Shown here piece after piece: positions 1 to 7,480 of a stretch of 64,000 nucleotides of DNA (within the stretch, counting starts at the first letter, position 1; each line of letters begins with the position of its first letter). The stretch is from Alteromonadaceae bacterium Bs31 (GTDB lineage: Bacteria; Pseudomonadota; Gammaproteobacteria; Pseudomonadales; Cellvibrionaceae), in the NCBI GenBank assembly GCA_900177435.1, contig FXAI01000003.1, positions 248,001 through 312,000 on the forward strand, read 5' to 3'. Under the pieces are notes generated by a model. The model made no database searches. It was not told the origin of the DNA and saw only the letters and a list, made by a program, of their open reading frames with translations. The position numbers and the translations under genes were made by a program.

Positions 1-135
1 ATGGCTCTTGCTCACAAAGTAGTCTTTTGACAGACTGGCAGCCTTCAAATAACGAGTGTCGCTGTAGTCATGACCATCGCCGAGGCAGTCCCCACCCCGC
101 TCAAACACCGTGAGGAAAGGAGAAAAAACTCCACC

Positions 136-1371
136 ATGCGCCGTTTGGGGCGCCCGCTGAAAATAGCGCTTCTGGGCTACCGCAGCGACCCCTACGTGGG
201 CGGGCAAGGGATATATTTAAAGTATTTGAGTTCTGCCCTGGCCAAGTTAGGGCACGAAGTTCACGTTTACTCGGGGCCTCCTTACCCCGAGCTGGAGGGT
301 TCGGTTAAGCTGGTAAAAGTTCCCAGCCTGGACCTCTACGCTCACGAAAATCACGTTACGGCGCTAAAAGCCAAACACCTACTCTCGTACACAGATTCTC
401 TGGAATGGTGGAGCATGCTCACCGGAGGCTTCGCCGAGCCTTACACCTTCGGCAGGCGCATCGCCAGGCAGCTGGCAAAAAGCGATTTCGATATCATCCA
501 CGACAACCAAAGCTTATGTTTTGGCCTGCTGGACCTTCAAAAAAGCGGCCATAAGGTGCTGAGCACCATCCATCACCCCATTCACAGGGATCGCGAACTG
601 GCAATTAAGACAGCTGGCGATTGGCAGCACCGCCTGCTCGCCTATCGCTGGTACAGCTTTTTACGCATGCAGGAAAAAGTAGTTCCGCAGCTCAAGCACA
701 TTACCACGGTGTCGAACACCTCTATGGATGACATAGAGCGCTATTTCAAGCGCAAAGAGAACGTGCGTGTTATTCCCAACGGTATCGATACTGAGGCCTT
801 CCGCCCGGTGAGAGTAAACAGAACCCCCTACCGCATTATTACCACAGCATCGTCCGACCAGCCCTTAAAAGGCCTTTGCTACCTTTTGGAAGCTTTGGCA
901 CAAATTGCAAAGAGCTACCCCGATGTCCACTTGCGCATTATTGGCAAGTTAAAAAGCGAAAGCGCTAGCGTTCAACTTATTGAAAAACTGAACTTAGGGC
1001 AAAGAGTCTCGTACCGGAGCGCACTTAGCACAGAGCAATTAGCACTGGAATACAACAAGGCCAGTGTGGCGGTTTGCCCCTCACTTTACGAAGGCTTTGG
1101 CCTGCCTGCAGGAGAAGCCATGGCCTGTGGCGTGCCCCTTGTCAGTACCAATGGCGGCGCACTTGCCGAAGTTGTCGATGATGCAGGTATCGTTGTTGAA
1201 GCTGGCGATGCCAGCGCTCTTTCAGCTGGAGTACAATTGCTTTTCGAAAATAAAGAACTTGCCGCTTCGCTGGCGCAAAATGGTCGGCAGCGAATAATAG
1301 AACACTATTCCTGGCAGAAAGTTGCCGAAGAACTCACTCGCTATTATCACGAAATTATTAAGTCTTGCTAA
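136..1371 (+). CDS. GT4-family glycosyltransferase
   Basis: This is a retaining GT-B glycosyltransferase that would move a sugar from a nucleotide-sugar donor onto a glycan, lipid or small-molecule acceptor in the cytoplasm. From the ATG at 136 it is 411 residues, usual for GT4. The N-terminal Rossmann half starts at KIALLGY, followed by a glycine-rich acceptor loop (GGQGIYL). The C-terminal half carries PNGID near residue 215 and the donor-binding E-x7-E motif in YEGFGLPAGEAMACG near residues 317-331. An in-frame ATG at 70 would add 22 residues, but it has no ribosome site and the added residues do not look like GT4 sequence. AAAGGAG at 116-122 favours 136, although the spacing is long. The stop overlaps the next gene by 7 bases, so the two are probably co-translated. 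The substrate cannot be told. Confidence 0.85.
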   Translation: MRRLGRPLKIALLGYRSDPYVGGQGIYLKYLSSALAKLGHEVHVYSGPPYPELEGSVKLVKVPSLDLYAHENHVTALKAKHLLSYTDSLEWWSMLTGGFAEPYTFGRRIARQLAKSDFDIIHDNQSLCFGLLDLQKSGHKVLSTIHHPIHRDRELAIKTAGDWQHRLLAYRWYSFLRMQEKVVPQLKHITTVSNTSMDDIERYFKRKENVRVIPNGIDTEAFRPVRVNRTPYRIITTASSDQPLKGLCYLLEALAQIAKSYPDVHLRIIGKLKSESASVQLIEKLNLGQRVSYRSALSTEQLALEYNKASVAVCPSLYEGFGLPAGEAMACGVPLVSTNGGALAEVVDDAGIVVEAGDASALSAGVQLLFENKELAASLAQNGRQRIIEHYSWQKVAEELTRYYHEIIKSC

Positions 1372-2078
1372 CTCTACGCCCTCAACTGCTGCCCATCAAC
1401 GACTCGGATGTGGTGCTCGATCTGGGTTGTGGCGAAGGTCGTCACAGCCTGGGCTTACAGCATATACATGCAGAAAAAAATGTGAGCTTTATTGGCGTTG
1501 ATATTAGCAAGCAGGATTTGCTCACCGCTCAACAGCGCAAATCCGATTTCGCGCAAGAACAGCAAACCGCACGGCTTAACTTTATTTGCAGTAATGGGCT
1601 GAGCTTGCCTTTCGCAGATAATAGCTTTAGCCATGTCATTTGCTCAGAAGTACTGGAGCATATCCACGACTACCAAGGCTTTCTTGAAGAAATAAACCGA
1701 ATATTAAAACCCGGCGGCCAACTCTGTGTGAGCGTGCCAAGAGCATGGCCAGAAAAAATCTGCTGGTATCTGCAAAAAGCCTATTATCAGGTGGAGGGTG
1801 GTCATGTTCGCATTTTTAATGGCCAGTACCTACGCAAGGAAATCCAGAGCCACGGCTATGCCTTCATGAAAAAGCACGGTGCCCATGCTTTACATGCGCC
1901 CTACTGGTGGTTACGCTGCATGTTCTGGCACCGGGGTGATAATTATTTCCCGGTAAAAATCTACCACCGCTTTTTGCTGTGGGATCTGTTTAAGAAACCC
2001 CTGTTAACTAAAATATTAGACGCTTTGCTCAACCCTGTTATGGGGAAAAGCCTCGTGCTGTATTTTTATAAACTTTGA
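1365..2078 (+). CDS. Class I SAM-dependent methyltransferase
   Basis: This 237-residue cytoplasmic enzyme transfers a methyl group from S-adenosylmethionine. Motif I (LDLGCGEG) lies near residue 20 and binds the methionine and ribose part of SAM. An acidic residue follows at the end of strand 2 (IGVDIS). The block SHVICSEVLEHI, then ILKPGGQL, is typical of Methyltransf_11 proteins. The start is a TTG that overlaps the glycosyltransferase stop by 7 bases, and the stop abuts the following gene. This implies translational coupling in a three-gene operon. The target is unknown; an O-methylation of the product of the neighbouring glycosyltransferase is the simplest guess. Confidence 0.85.
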   Translation: MLTLRPQLLPINDSDVVLDLGCGEGRHSLGLQHIHAEKNVSFIGVDISKQDLLTAQQRKSDFAQEQQTARLNFICSNGLSLPFADNSFSHVICSEVLEHIHDYQGFLEEINRILKPGGQLCVSVPRAWPEKICWYLQKAYYQVEGGHVRIFNGQYLRKEIQSHGYAFMKKHGAHALHAPYWWLRCMFWHRGDNYFPVKIYHRFLLWDLFKKPLLTKILDALLNPVMGKSLVLYFYKL

Positions 2079-2083
2079 TAGTT

Positions 2084-3115
2084 ATGATCTTAGCTCAGCG
2101 CACTGCAAACCTTAATACCGAACTTATTCACCAATACCTTTGCTCTTGCCAGCAAAAAGATGGTGCTATTCCCTGGTTTGAAAATGGCAAGCTGGACCCT
2201 TGGGATCATACCGAAGCTGCGATGGCCTTCTCCATTTTAGGAGACCAGCAACGGGCACTGCTCGCATTCAATTGGCTAAAAGACAATCAAAATAGAGATG
2301 GTAGCTGGCAAGCAAACTACTACACGCCAAACTGCGAAACCCCAAACAACATCGAAACCAACTTTGTTGCCTATCCCGCAACGGGCATCTGGCATCACTA
2401 CCTGATATTCCGAGATATAAACGTACTCAAGCATTATTTTCCCATGGTGGAGCGCGCCATAGAATTTGTTCTCGCCCTCCAGCACAGGGAAGGCGATATC
2501 CTGTGGGCGGTGTCCAGTCACGAGCAATTACCAAAAGACGCCTTAGTGACTGCCTGCTCATCCATACTGCGCAGCCTGGAATGCGCAATAAAAATAGCTA
2601 TTGAACTTGGGCTAGAAAAAACGAACTGGCAAATCGCTTATAAAAAACTCGCTGATGCACTGCTGAATAAACCCTGGCGCTTCGACCGAACCTGGGAAAG
2701 TAAAGCACGCTATTCAATGGATTGGTTCTACCCCATTCTGGCAGGTATTTTTTCCCAAGAAGAAGCATCACTGCGACTGGAAAAACGTTGGCATGAATTT
2801 GTAGAAGAAAGCCTGGGCTGTCGCTGTGTTAATGACGAGCCATGGGTTACGGTAGCCGAAAGTTGTGAATTAATTATCGCCTGCCTTGCTGCGGGCCAAG
2901 AAAACTCGGCAAAAGAACTGTTCAAGTACCTGGCCCAATGGCAAGATGAAGACGGCGGCTACTGGACCGGCTACAGCTTCCGCGACAAAGTTATTTGGCC
3001 GAAAGAAAAAACCAGCTGGACCGCCGCTGCAGTGATACTTGCAGCAGATGCCTTATACCAATTTAGCCCCGCGGCAAGGCTATTTACTACCTCATCTGCT
3101 TTTCTTGGCGATTAA
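2084..3115 (+). CDS. Prenyltransferase/squalene-cyclase-like alpha/alpha-toroid protein
   Basis: The 343-residue product shows repeated short motifs of the type Q-x-x-DGSW (NRDGSW near residue 70, DEDGGYW near residue 295). These are spaced along helical repeats, as in the alpha/alpha-toroid folds of prenyltransferase beta subunits, squalene cyclases and some glycoside hydrolases. No DxDD protonation motif of class II terpene cyclases is visible, so cyclase activity should not be assumed. There is no signal peptide, so it is probably cytoplasmic. A TTG at 2075 overlaps the previous stop; the ATG at 2084 follows that stop by 5 bases and is preferred. It is third in the operon with a glycosyltransferase and a methyltransferase, which suggests a modifying or sugar-processing role in the same pathway. 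Confidence 0.65.
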   Translation: MILAQRTANLNTELIHQYLCSCQQKDGAIPWFENGKLDPWDHTEAAMAFSILGDQQRALLAFNWLKDNQNRDGSWQANYYTPNCETPNNIETNFVAYPATGIWHHYLIFRDINVLKHYFPMVERAIEFVLALQHREGDILWAVSSHEQLPKDALVTACSSILRSLECAIKIAIELGLEKTNWQIAYKKLADALLNKPWRFDRTWESKARYSMDWFYPILAGIFSQEEASLRLEKRWHEFVEESLGCRCVNDEPWVTVAESCELIIACLAAGQENSAKELFKYLAQWQDEDGGYWTGYSFRDKVIWPKEKTSWTAAAVILAADALYQFSPAARLFTTSSAFLGD

Positions 3116-3753
3116 TTCACTATTTTTTTTATCACACCCAAGGAGCACACCTTTTCAATAAAAGTGAACTTGCCACACTGCAATAAAGCTTGCATGGCAA
3201 GGAAGGGCCCCTGCCCTCCGTCTTCTGGCTTTTCATAAATATCATGGATTGCCATGTAAGCGCCCAAGGCCAGTTTTTCCGCCCACATAAAACAGTCCTC
3301 TCGCGACATCTCTGGGCTGTGTCCACCGTCAATAAATACCAGCCCCAAGGGGGTTTTCCAGTGCCGGGCGGCTAGCTCGGAGGAAGCAACAAGAGGAACC
3401 ACTACAGATTCCAACTGGGCCAGACTCAGCGTTCGTCGAAAAGCTGGGAAGCTATCCACAAGCTTGAGCTGTTCGTTAAAGAGCGCTTTATCATGGTACT
3501 GCTCTCCCTGTTGATGCTCTTCTGATCCACGGTGGTGGTCTACTGCATAAAGCGTATTACCAAGCTGTTTGCATGCCTTACCAATAAAAACCGTCGAACG
3601 GCCGCAGTAAGAGCCTATTTCAAGGCATGGCCCCATTGCCAGCGTTTTTAAGGCAAGATCAAAAAGTGCAAGCCCTTCCTCATCCTCTAAAAAACCTTTA
3701 ATGTTATGCTCTTGAAAAAAATCTATTGCCGGGTTGGAATGAGTTGTGCGCAA
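3112..3753 (-). CDS. Class I SAM methyltransferase (Methyltransf_24 type)
   Basis: This 213-residue protein has a Rossmann methyltransferase core of the Methyltransf_24/CmcI type. It has CLEIGSYCGRSTVFI near residue 45 (SAM-binding motif I), the acidic residue in AVDHHRG and FIDGGHSP near residue 135. The histidines and aspartates in these segments are typical of small O-methyltransferases and cephalosporin-hydroxylase-like proteins. The only upstream start in frame is a TTG at 3753. It lies inside the GTG start region of the divergent acyltransferase, so the 5' ends overlap by 8 bases. The 3' end converges with the toroid gene and overlaps its stop by 4 bases. The substrate is unknown; it probably belongs to the same biosynthetic cluster. 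Confidence 0.75.
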   Translation of the reverse strand: MRTTHSNPAIDFFQEHNIKGFLEDEEGLALFDLALKTLAMGPCLEIGSYCGRSTVFIGKACKQLGNTLYAVDHHRGSEEHQQGEQYHDKALFNEQLKLVDSFPAFRRTLSLAQLESVVVPLVASSELAARHWKTPLGLVFIDGGHSPEMSREDCFMWAEKLALGAYMAIHDIYEKPEDGGQGPFLAMQALLQCGKFTFIEKVCSLGVIKKIVN

Positions 3754-4468
3754 GAACCATACTCCATTGCTTGTTAAAAAATTTCAGCGAATTTTTAATC
3801 GCTGGATTATTGAGCATAAGCTTCGGCCGCAATTCGACACTCTCGGTCGAGATACCGCAGTACTTAAACCGCTGAGTGTGAATATCACCGGGTCAAATAT
3901 TCACGCAGGTGACTATTTACATATTATCAGCAATAAACAGCAAGCTGTTAGTCTCACTTGCTGGCGTAGCAAGCAGCAACAGGGGAAAATTGTTATTGGC
4001 GATTACTGCCTGCTTTCCCCGGGGGTAAAAATCGCTTCCGCTAACAGTATTAAAATTGGCAATAACACTATGATTGCCGCAGAAGTGTATATCTCGGACA
4101 GCGATTGGCACGGCCTTTACAACCGCGTACGCCCGTTTCGCTGTACTTCACCCATTTGCATTGGAGAAAATGTCTGGGTTGGCCTGCGCGCAATTATAGG
4201 AAAGGGCGTGAGTATTGGCGACAATAGTGTTGTGGGTGCAGGCTCCGTTGTGGTTAATGATGTTCCAAAAAATGTCGTCGTTGCGGGCAATCCTGCCAGG
4301 GTAATAAAAACCCTGAACCCACAGCGGAGAATATTAAAACGGGAATTTTTATTTCAAGGCAAGGAGGATTACTGGCTTGAGCAGGAAGCCCTTGAAGACA
4401 TCTTCAACAAAAACAACGGCACCTTGCACTGGCTAAAAAGCAAGTTTATACCGGGGCGGGAAGACTAG
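3746..4468 (+). CDS. Hexapeptide-repeat acyltransferase (CatB/LbH type)
   Basis: The 240-residue product contains isoleucine-rich hexapeptide repeats of a left-handed beta-helix, clearest at residues 85-110 and 140-175 (IGDNSVVGAGSVV, then VVAGNPARVI). These ends are shared by CatB-type xenobiotic and sugar O-acetyltransferases that use acetyl-CoA. The catalytic histidine is probably in SDSDWHG near residue 120. The start is a GTG at 3746, divergent from and overlapping the methyltransferase gene. Its position next to a glycosyltransferase and methyltransferases suggests acetylation of a glycan or metabolite. About 65 N-terminal residues precede the helix and show no recognised domain. Confidence 0.8.
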   Translation: MRKNHTPLLVKKFQRIFNRWIIEHKLRPQFDTLGRDTAVLKPLSVNITGSNIHAGDYLHIISNKQQAVSLTCWRSKQQQGKIVIGDYCLLSPGVKIASANSIKIGNNTMIAAEVYISDSDWHGLYNRVRPFRCTSPICIGENVWVGLRAIIGKGVSIGDNSVVGAGSVVVNDVPKNVVVAGNPARVIKTLNPQRRILKREFLFQGKEDYWLEQEALEDIFNKNNGTLHWLKSKFIPGRED

Positions 4469-4557
4469 CCGCAATAGCGCTACAGAGCGTCTAAATAAAG
4501 TTCGCTATTTCCGAAACTTACCAGCGGAACAATCTCACCAAAACGCAGCGCCAAAAT

Positions 4558-4920
4558 TTACAAACCGGCAAAGGGAGATTCATTAAGCTCGCCATCTAGC
4601 TCTCCACCACAGTAAATACAGGCGGGCTTACTTGCCGCGTTCTGCATCCCGCACTTCCTACAAGGCAACTTTTCTGTTTTTCTATCTTCACGTTCTTGAG
4701 CCACCTGTTGAATTCTAGCCTTCAACAAGTGCTCATCAAGCTCTCCTTTCTCCAAAAGAATATCCCAAAGCGCCTCGGTTAAAGTGGATAAGCGGGTGAA
4801 TTTGTTTTCCAGGGTCTTTAAACGATCCGCCTGCTCACTAGTGTCATTCGCGAGCTTTCCTACTTCGGCATCGTTTGTGTTCACTTTTTTTGAACCTTGG
4901 GGCATTGGGAAAAACATCAT
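4558..4920 (-). CDS. Small protein with coiled-coil and C-terminal zinc ribbon
   Basis: This is a 120-residue hypothetical protein. Residues 20-80 are polar and heptad-like (SEQADRLKTLENKFTRLSTL), probably a coiled coil. Residues 88-106 form a short zinc ribbon, CRKCG then CIYCGG, with two CxxC pairs. There is no signal peptide, so it is likely cytoplasmic. It is the last gene of the long minus-strand run, 23 bases after the Sel1/TonB-C gene. I do not recognise the family; proteins of this shape often bind partners or nucleic acid. Confidence 0.6.
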   Translation of the reverse strand: MMFFPMPQGSKKVNTNDAEVGKLANDTSEQADRLKTLENKFTRLSTLTEALWDILLEKGELDEHLLKARIQQVAQEREDRKTEKLPCRKCGMQNAASKPACIYCGGELDGELNESPFAGL

Positions 4921-4943
4921 TGAATAAAAACCTGTGTACCTAT

Positions 4944-6344
4944 TTAAATCTGCTGAACAAACCTTGATTTAGACGCAATACTGCTTGCCATATCCCCAGC
5001 GACCCCTTCCCCAAGCTCATAACGTTTTCTCTCTTTAGACGCTTTCTTAAGCGCTGAACTGGCGGCTTTATAATCCGAATTCGCCGCGCTTACCGCAGCC
5101 TTAGTCTCAAGGTAGCTAAGCATGTCATGGAACTCTTTTTTCTTGACTAAATTAAAGTACTCCATTGCGACTTCGGGATTGAAAACATCTTTGTCGGGAG
5201 AGGTCGATAGTATCCAGGCATATTTAAGCTGAGCTTCAGGCAGACCACCATCCGCCGCCGCTTTAATGAGGGCTAAGCCCTTGTTAAAATCTTGCTTATA
5301 GCGAGAGCCGTAGTATATTTCTACACCCAAAAACAGTTTTGCATCGGCAACGTTGTCGTTTGCAGCACCCTCGAGCCAGAAGTACGATTTACGCGAATCC
5401 ACAGCACACTGTTGGCCGTAGGACAAACGGCGACCTAACTCATACTTGGCAAGCGGAAAACCATCTTGCGCAGACTTGGAAAACCACGAATTTTGCGATT
5501 CAAGCTCTAACGTTTCATACCCTTTAAGGGAACCAGCCATGGAGTCGAGCATAGAGAGATAGTAGGCGTACTCGTATTTCTGCCTGCCTCCACCTTGCTC
5601 GGCTGCCACACGAAATTGTTCAATATATTTCTTTGTTTTTTCAAGTTGTAACTCCGAACCCTCAAATTGAAATTTGAAACGCATTCGACGGCCAAACTCT
5701 TCCACTGGCTTGCCATCTACTTTCGCTGGTTCATATATCCATGATTTCAGGGCTTTAAGCGTACTATCAGTAAAAAACTTCGACGTTGTTTTTAAAACAC
5801 CTATATTTCGAACCGTTCCGTCTATACCGATGGAGTACTGAACATCCACCAGACCACTTGCACCTCGTTTGATCTCATTTTTTGGATAACTGGGTGTTCT
5901 CTTCCTCTTTATCCGCGCCTCAGCAAAGCCCATAGCCTCCCCTGCAGTTTCAGAGGGTAGCAAGGCAGAAGAAACCGCCTTTGTTCCGTATTTTGAATTT
6001 AGTGTTTTATATCGTGTCTCCGCTGCGGACATTCCCTCTTCGTCTAACCGTTTACCCAGGATGGAAAGTATTTTCTCCGCATCAACATCTTCTGATTCGG
6101 AGGCAAGTTTTGCCCAGGCGTATGCCTCCACGAAATCTTTCTCAACGTGCTCTCCCCGAGCATACATTACTCCCAAATTAAGCTGCGCTCTCCCATTCCC
6201 CAAACCTGCCAGCTCGAGAAAACCACTATAGGCTACTTCAAACTGCTTTTCCTGATATAGGGCTATCGCGTACTCAAAAGTTACGCTTTGTGAATTTGAA
6301 GAGACCACCAAAGCAATCAAAAATACAAACAACTTACACTTCAC
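4944..6344 (-). CDS. Secreted Sel1-repeat protein with TonB C-terminal domain
   Basis: The 466-residue precursor has a signal peptide (residues 1-20) and N-terminal Sel1-type repeats (ARAQ-like helix pairs with LGVMYARG and WAKLASES). A TonB C-terminal fold follows at about residues 160-225 (GLVDVQYSIGIDGTVRNI then LKALKSWIYEPA). Further Sel1 repeats run from about residue 285 to 400. Sel1 repeats bind proteins. A TonB-C domain in a protein lacking the N-terminal membrane anchor and proline-rich linker is probably a periplasmic interaction module, not an energy transducer. The GTG start shares one base with the previous stop (TAGTG), so it is translationally coupled to the 169-residue periplasmic protein and, through it, to pqiABC. 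Confidence 0.75.
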   Translation of the reverse strand: MKCKLFVFLIALVVSSNSQSVTFEYAIALYQEKQFEVAYSGFLELAGLGNGRAQLNLGVMYARGEHVEKDFVEAYAWAKLASESEDVDAEKILSILGKRLDEEGMSAAETRYKTLNSKYGTKAVSSALLPSETAGEAMGFAEARIKRKRTPSYPKNEIKRGASGLVDVQYSIGIDGTVRNIGVLKTTSKFFTDSTLKALKSWIYEPAKVDGKPVEEFGRRMRFKFQFEGSELQLEKTKKYIEQFRVAAEQGGGRQKYEYAYYLSMLDSMAGSLKGYETLELESQNSWFSKSAQDGFPLAKYELGRRLSYGQQCAVDSRKSYFWLEGAANDNVADAKLFLGVEIYYGSRYKQDFNKGLALIKAAADGGLPEAQLKYAWILSTSPDKDVFNPEVAMEYFNLVKKKEFHDMLSYLETKAAVSAANSDYKAASSALKKASKERKRYELGEGVAGDMASSIASKSRFVQQI

Positions 6345-6853
6345 TACTCAACCCTCAAACCATTTAATTTAACTACAAGATATGAGTCAAAAACGATATC
6401 ACGAATTTTCCCATGCGTTTCAAATACAAACTGTTCGCCATTCATATCGAGAGAGTGCCGATTCCTGGAACTCGACTTTTCATTTAAATAAAGGAGTACT
6501 TTAATATCCCCTGACCAAGGAAATTTACTCTCCATGTAATACGTCAGCCTATCCTGCTTTGATATTTGGTATGATAACTCAGCGCTGTAATAGCCCGTAC
6601 ATTCCTTGTCACCTACCGTCAAACTGAACATTTCCTTATTCTTTTTATTTCCAATCAGCTCAAAGCGAGGAACTTTTGAAGCTGAAAGAGCTTCGTCTAC
6701 TTGCAGAGTAAACGAAACAACTTCCGGTTTTCCTGACAACTCTAGGGGGAGGGGATCTCCTCCCAATACTATCGCCTCAGGAATATCTTTGGATAAAGCA
6801 GCAGCAGACAACAAAATAAAAACCAGGCCAAAATACTTTATATTTTTTTTCAT
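6344..6853 (-). CDS. Predicted periplasmic protein of unknown function
   Basis: This is a 169-residue precursor with a clear signal peptide (MKKNIKYFGLVFILLSAAALS). The mature part looks all-beta, with alternating strands, and has two cysteines, one of which lies in the segment DKECTGY. I do not recognise a family. It sits 33 bases after pqiC and is coupled to the Sel1/TonB-C gene, so it probably belongs to an envelope function linked to PqiABC. The ATG is preceded by a stretch of purines on the coding strand that could serve as a ribosome site. Confidence 0.65.
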   Translation of the reverse strand: MKKNIKYFGLVFILLSAAALSKDIPEAIVLGGDPLPLELSGKPEVVSFTLQVDEALSASKVPRFELIGNKKNKEMFSLTVGDKECTGYYSAELSYQISKQDRLTYYMESKFPWSGDIKVLLYLNEKSSSRNRHSLDMNGEQFVFETHGKIRDIVFDSYLVVKLNGLRVE

Positions 6854-6886
6854 AGCTGGTCCGTCTTCCCCCCCAACTTTTAAACA

Positions 6887-7480
6887 TTAGATGCTGGATT
6901 CCTCAGCAATTCGTACAGACAACTGAGTTAGTAGAGCGTTTAATGCTGCCACATAAGCTTCAACAGAATCATCTTCTGTTTGCCTTGAAAGCGTGGCACT
7001 GGAAACGAATATGGCCTTATGTTGTTTTTGATCAATGATTTGCCAGCGCGCCAACAATGACACAGTGCCACCACGCTCACCGTCAAATTTGTCCAGCACG
7101 ATACGAATCTGATAATCCGGGCGGGCACGGGTATCCCAGGGGAAAGACCAAACACCATCTATTTGCCACAGGCTAGCCAGGTTCGTGCTTATAACGCGAG
7201 AAATGGCGCTTTTTAAATCTCCCGCCCATGCACGATAACCGGATAATTTCAACTGATGGCTTGAGTCCAAACTTACCAGTGCAGAGTTTTCGAGATATTC
7301 AGGCAAAACGACAGGCCCCACACCAAAACTTGTGGACTTATCACTGCGTGCATAATCCGCATTTAGCGGCGCAGGAAATAGAGAATAATATTGCGTTGCC
7401 GGTCCGCTGGAAGCGCACCCAAAAAGCGATGGAAGTAGAACCGCCAAGAGGCCTAACAGAACTAGCTTTGTTTTAATCAT
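6887..7480 (-). CDS. pqiC: PqiC-type outer-membrane lipoprotein
   Basis: The 197-residue precursor belongs to the ABC-type transport auxiliary lipoprotein family (PqiC/YmbA). The signal peptide ends in a lipobox with Cys22 (LFGC), so the mature protein is lipid-anchored, in E. coli to the inner face of the outer membrane. The family core is seen in TQYYSLFPAP, VVLPEYLENSALV and the closing RQTEDDSVEAYVAAL helix. PqiC forms a ring that caps the PqiB tunnel and helps lipid movement between membranes. Its start overlaps the pqiB stop by 8 bases. Length matches the E. coli protein (187 residues). Confidence 0.88.
   Translation of the reverse strand: MIKTKLVLLGLLAVLLPSLFGCASSGPATQYYSLFPAPLNADYARSDKSTSFGVGPVVLPEYLENSALVSLDSSHQLKLSGYRAWAGDLKSAISRVISTNLASLWQIDGVWSFPWDTRARPDYQIRIVLDKFDGERGGTVSLLARWQIIDQKQHKAIFVSSATLSRQTEDDSVEAYVAALNALLTQLSVRIAEESSI

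Noticed and set aside
1-160. Open minus-strand frame from about 160 to the window edge with protein-like composition
   Set aside because: It has no ATG/GTG/TTG start with a ribosome site and overlaps the glycosyltransferase gene; I do not recognise a family.
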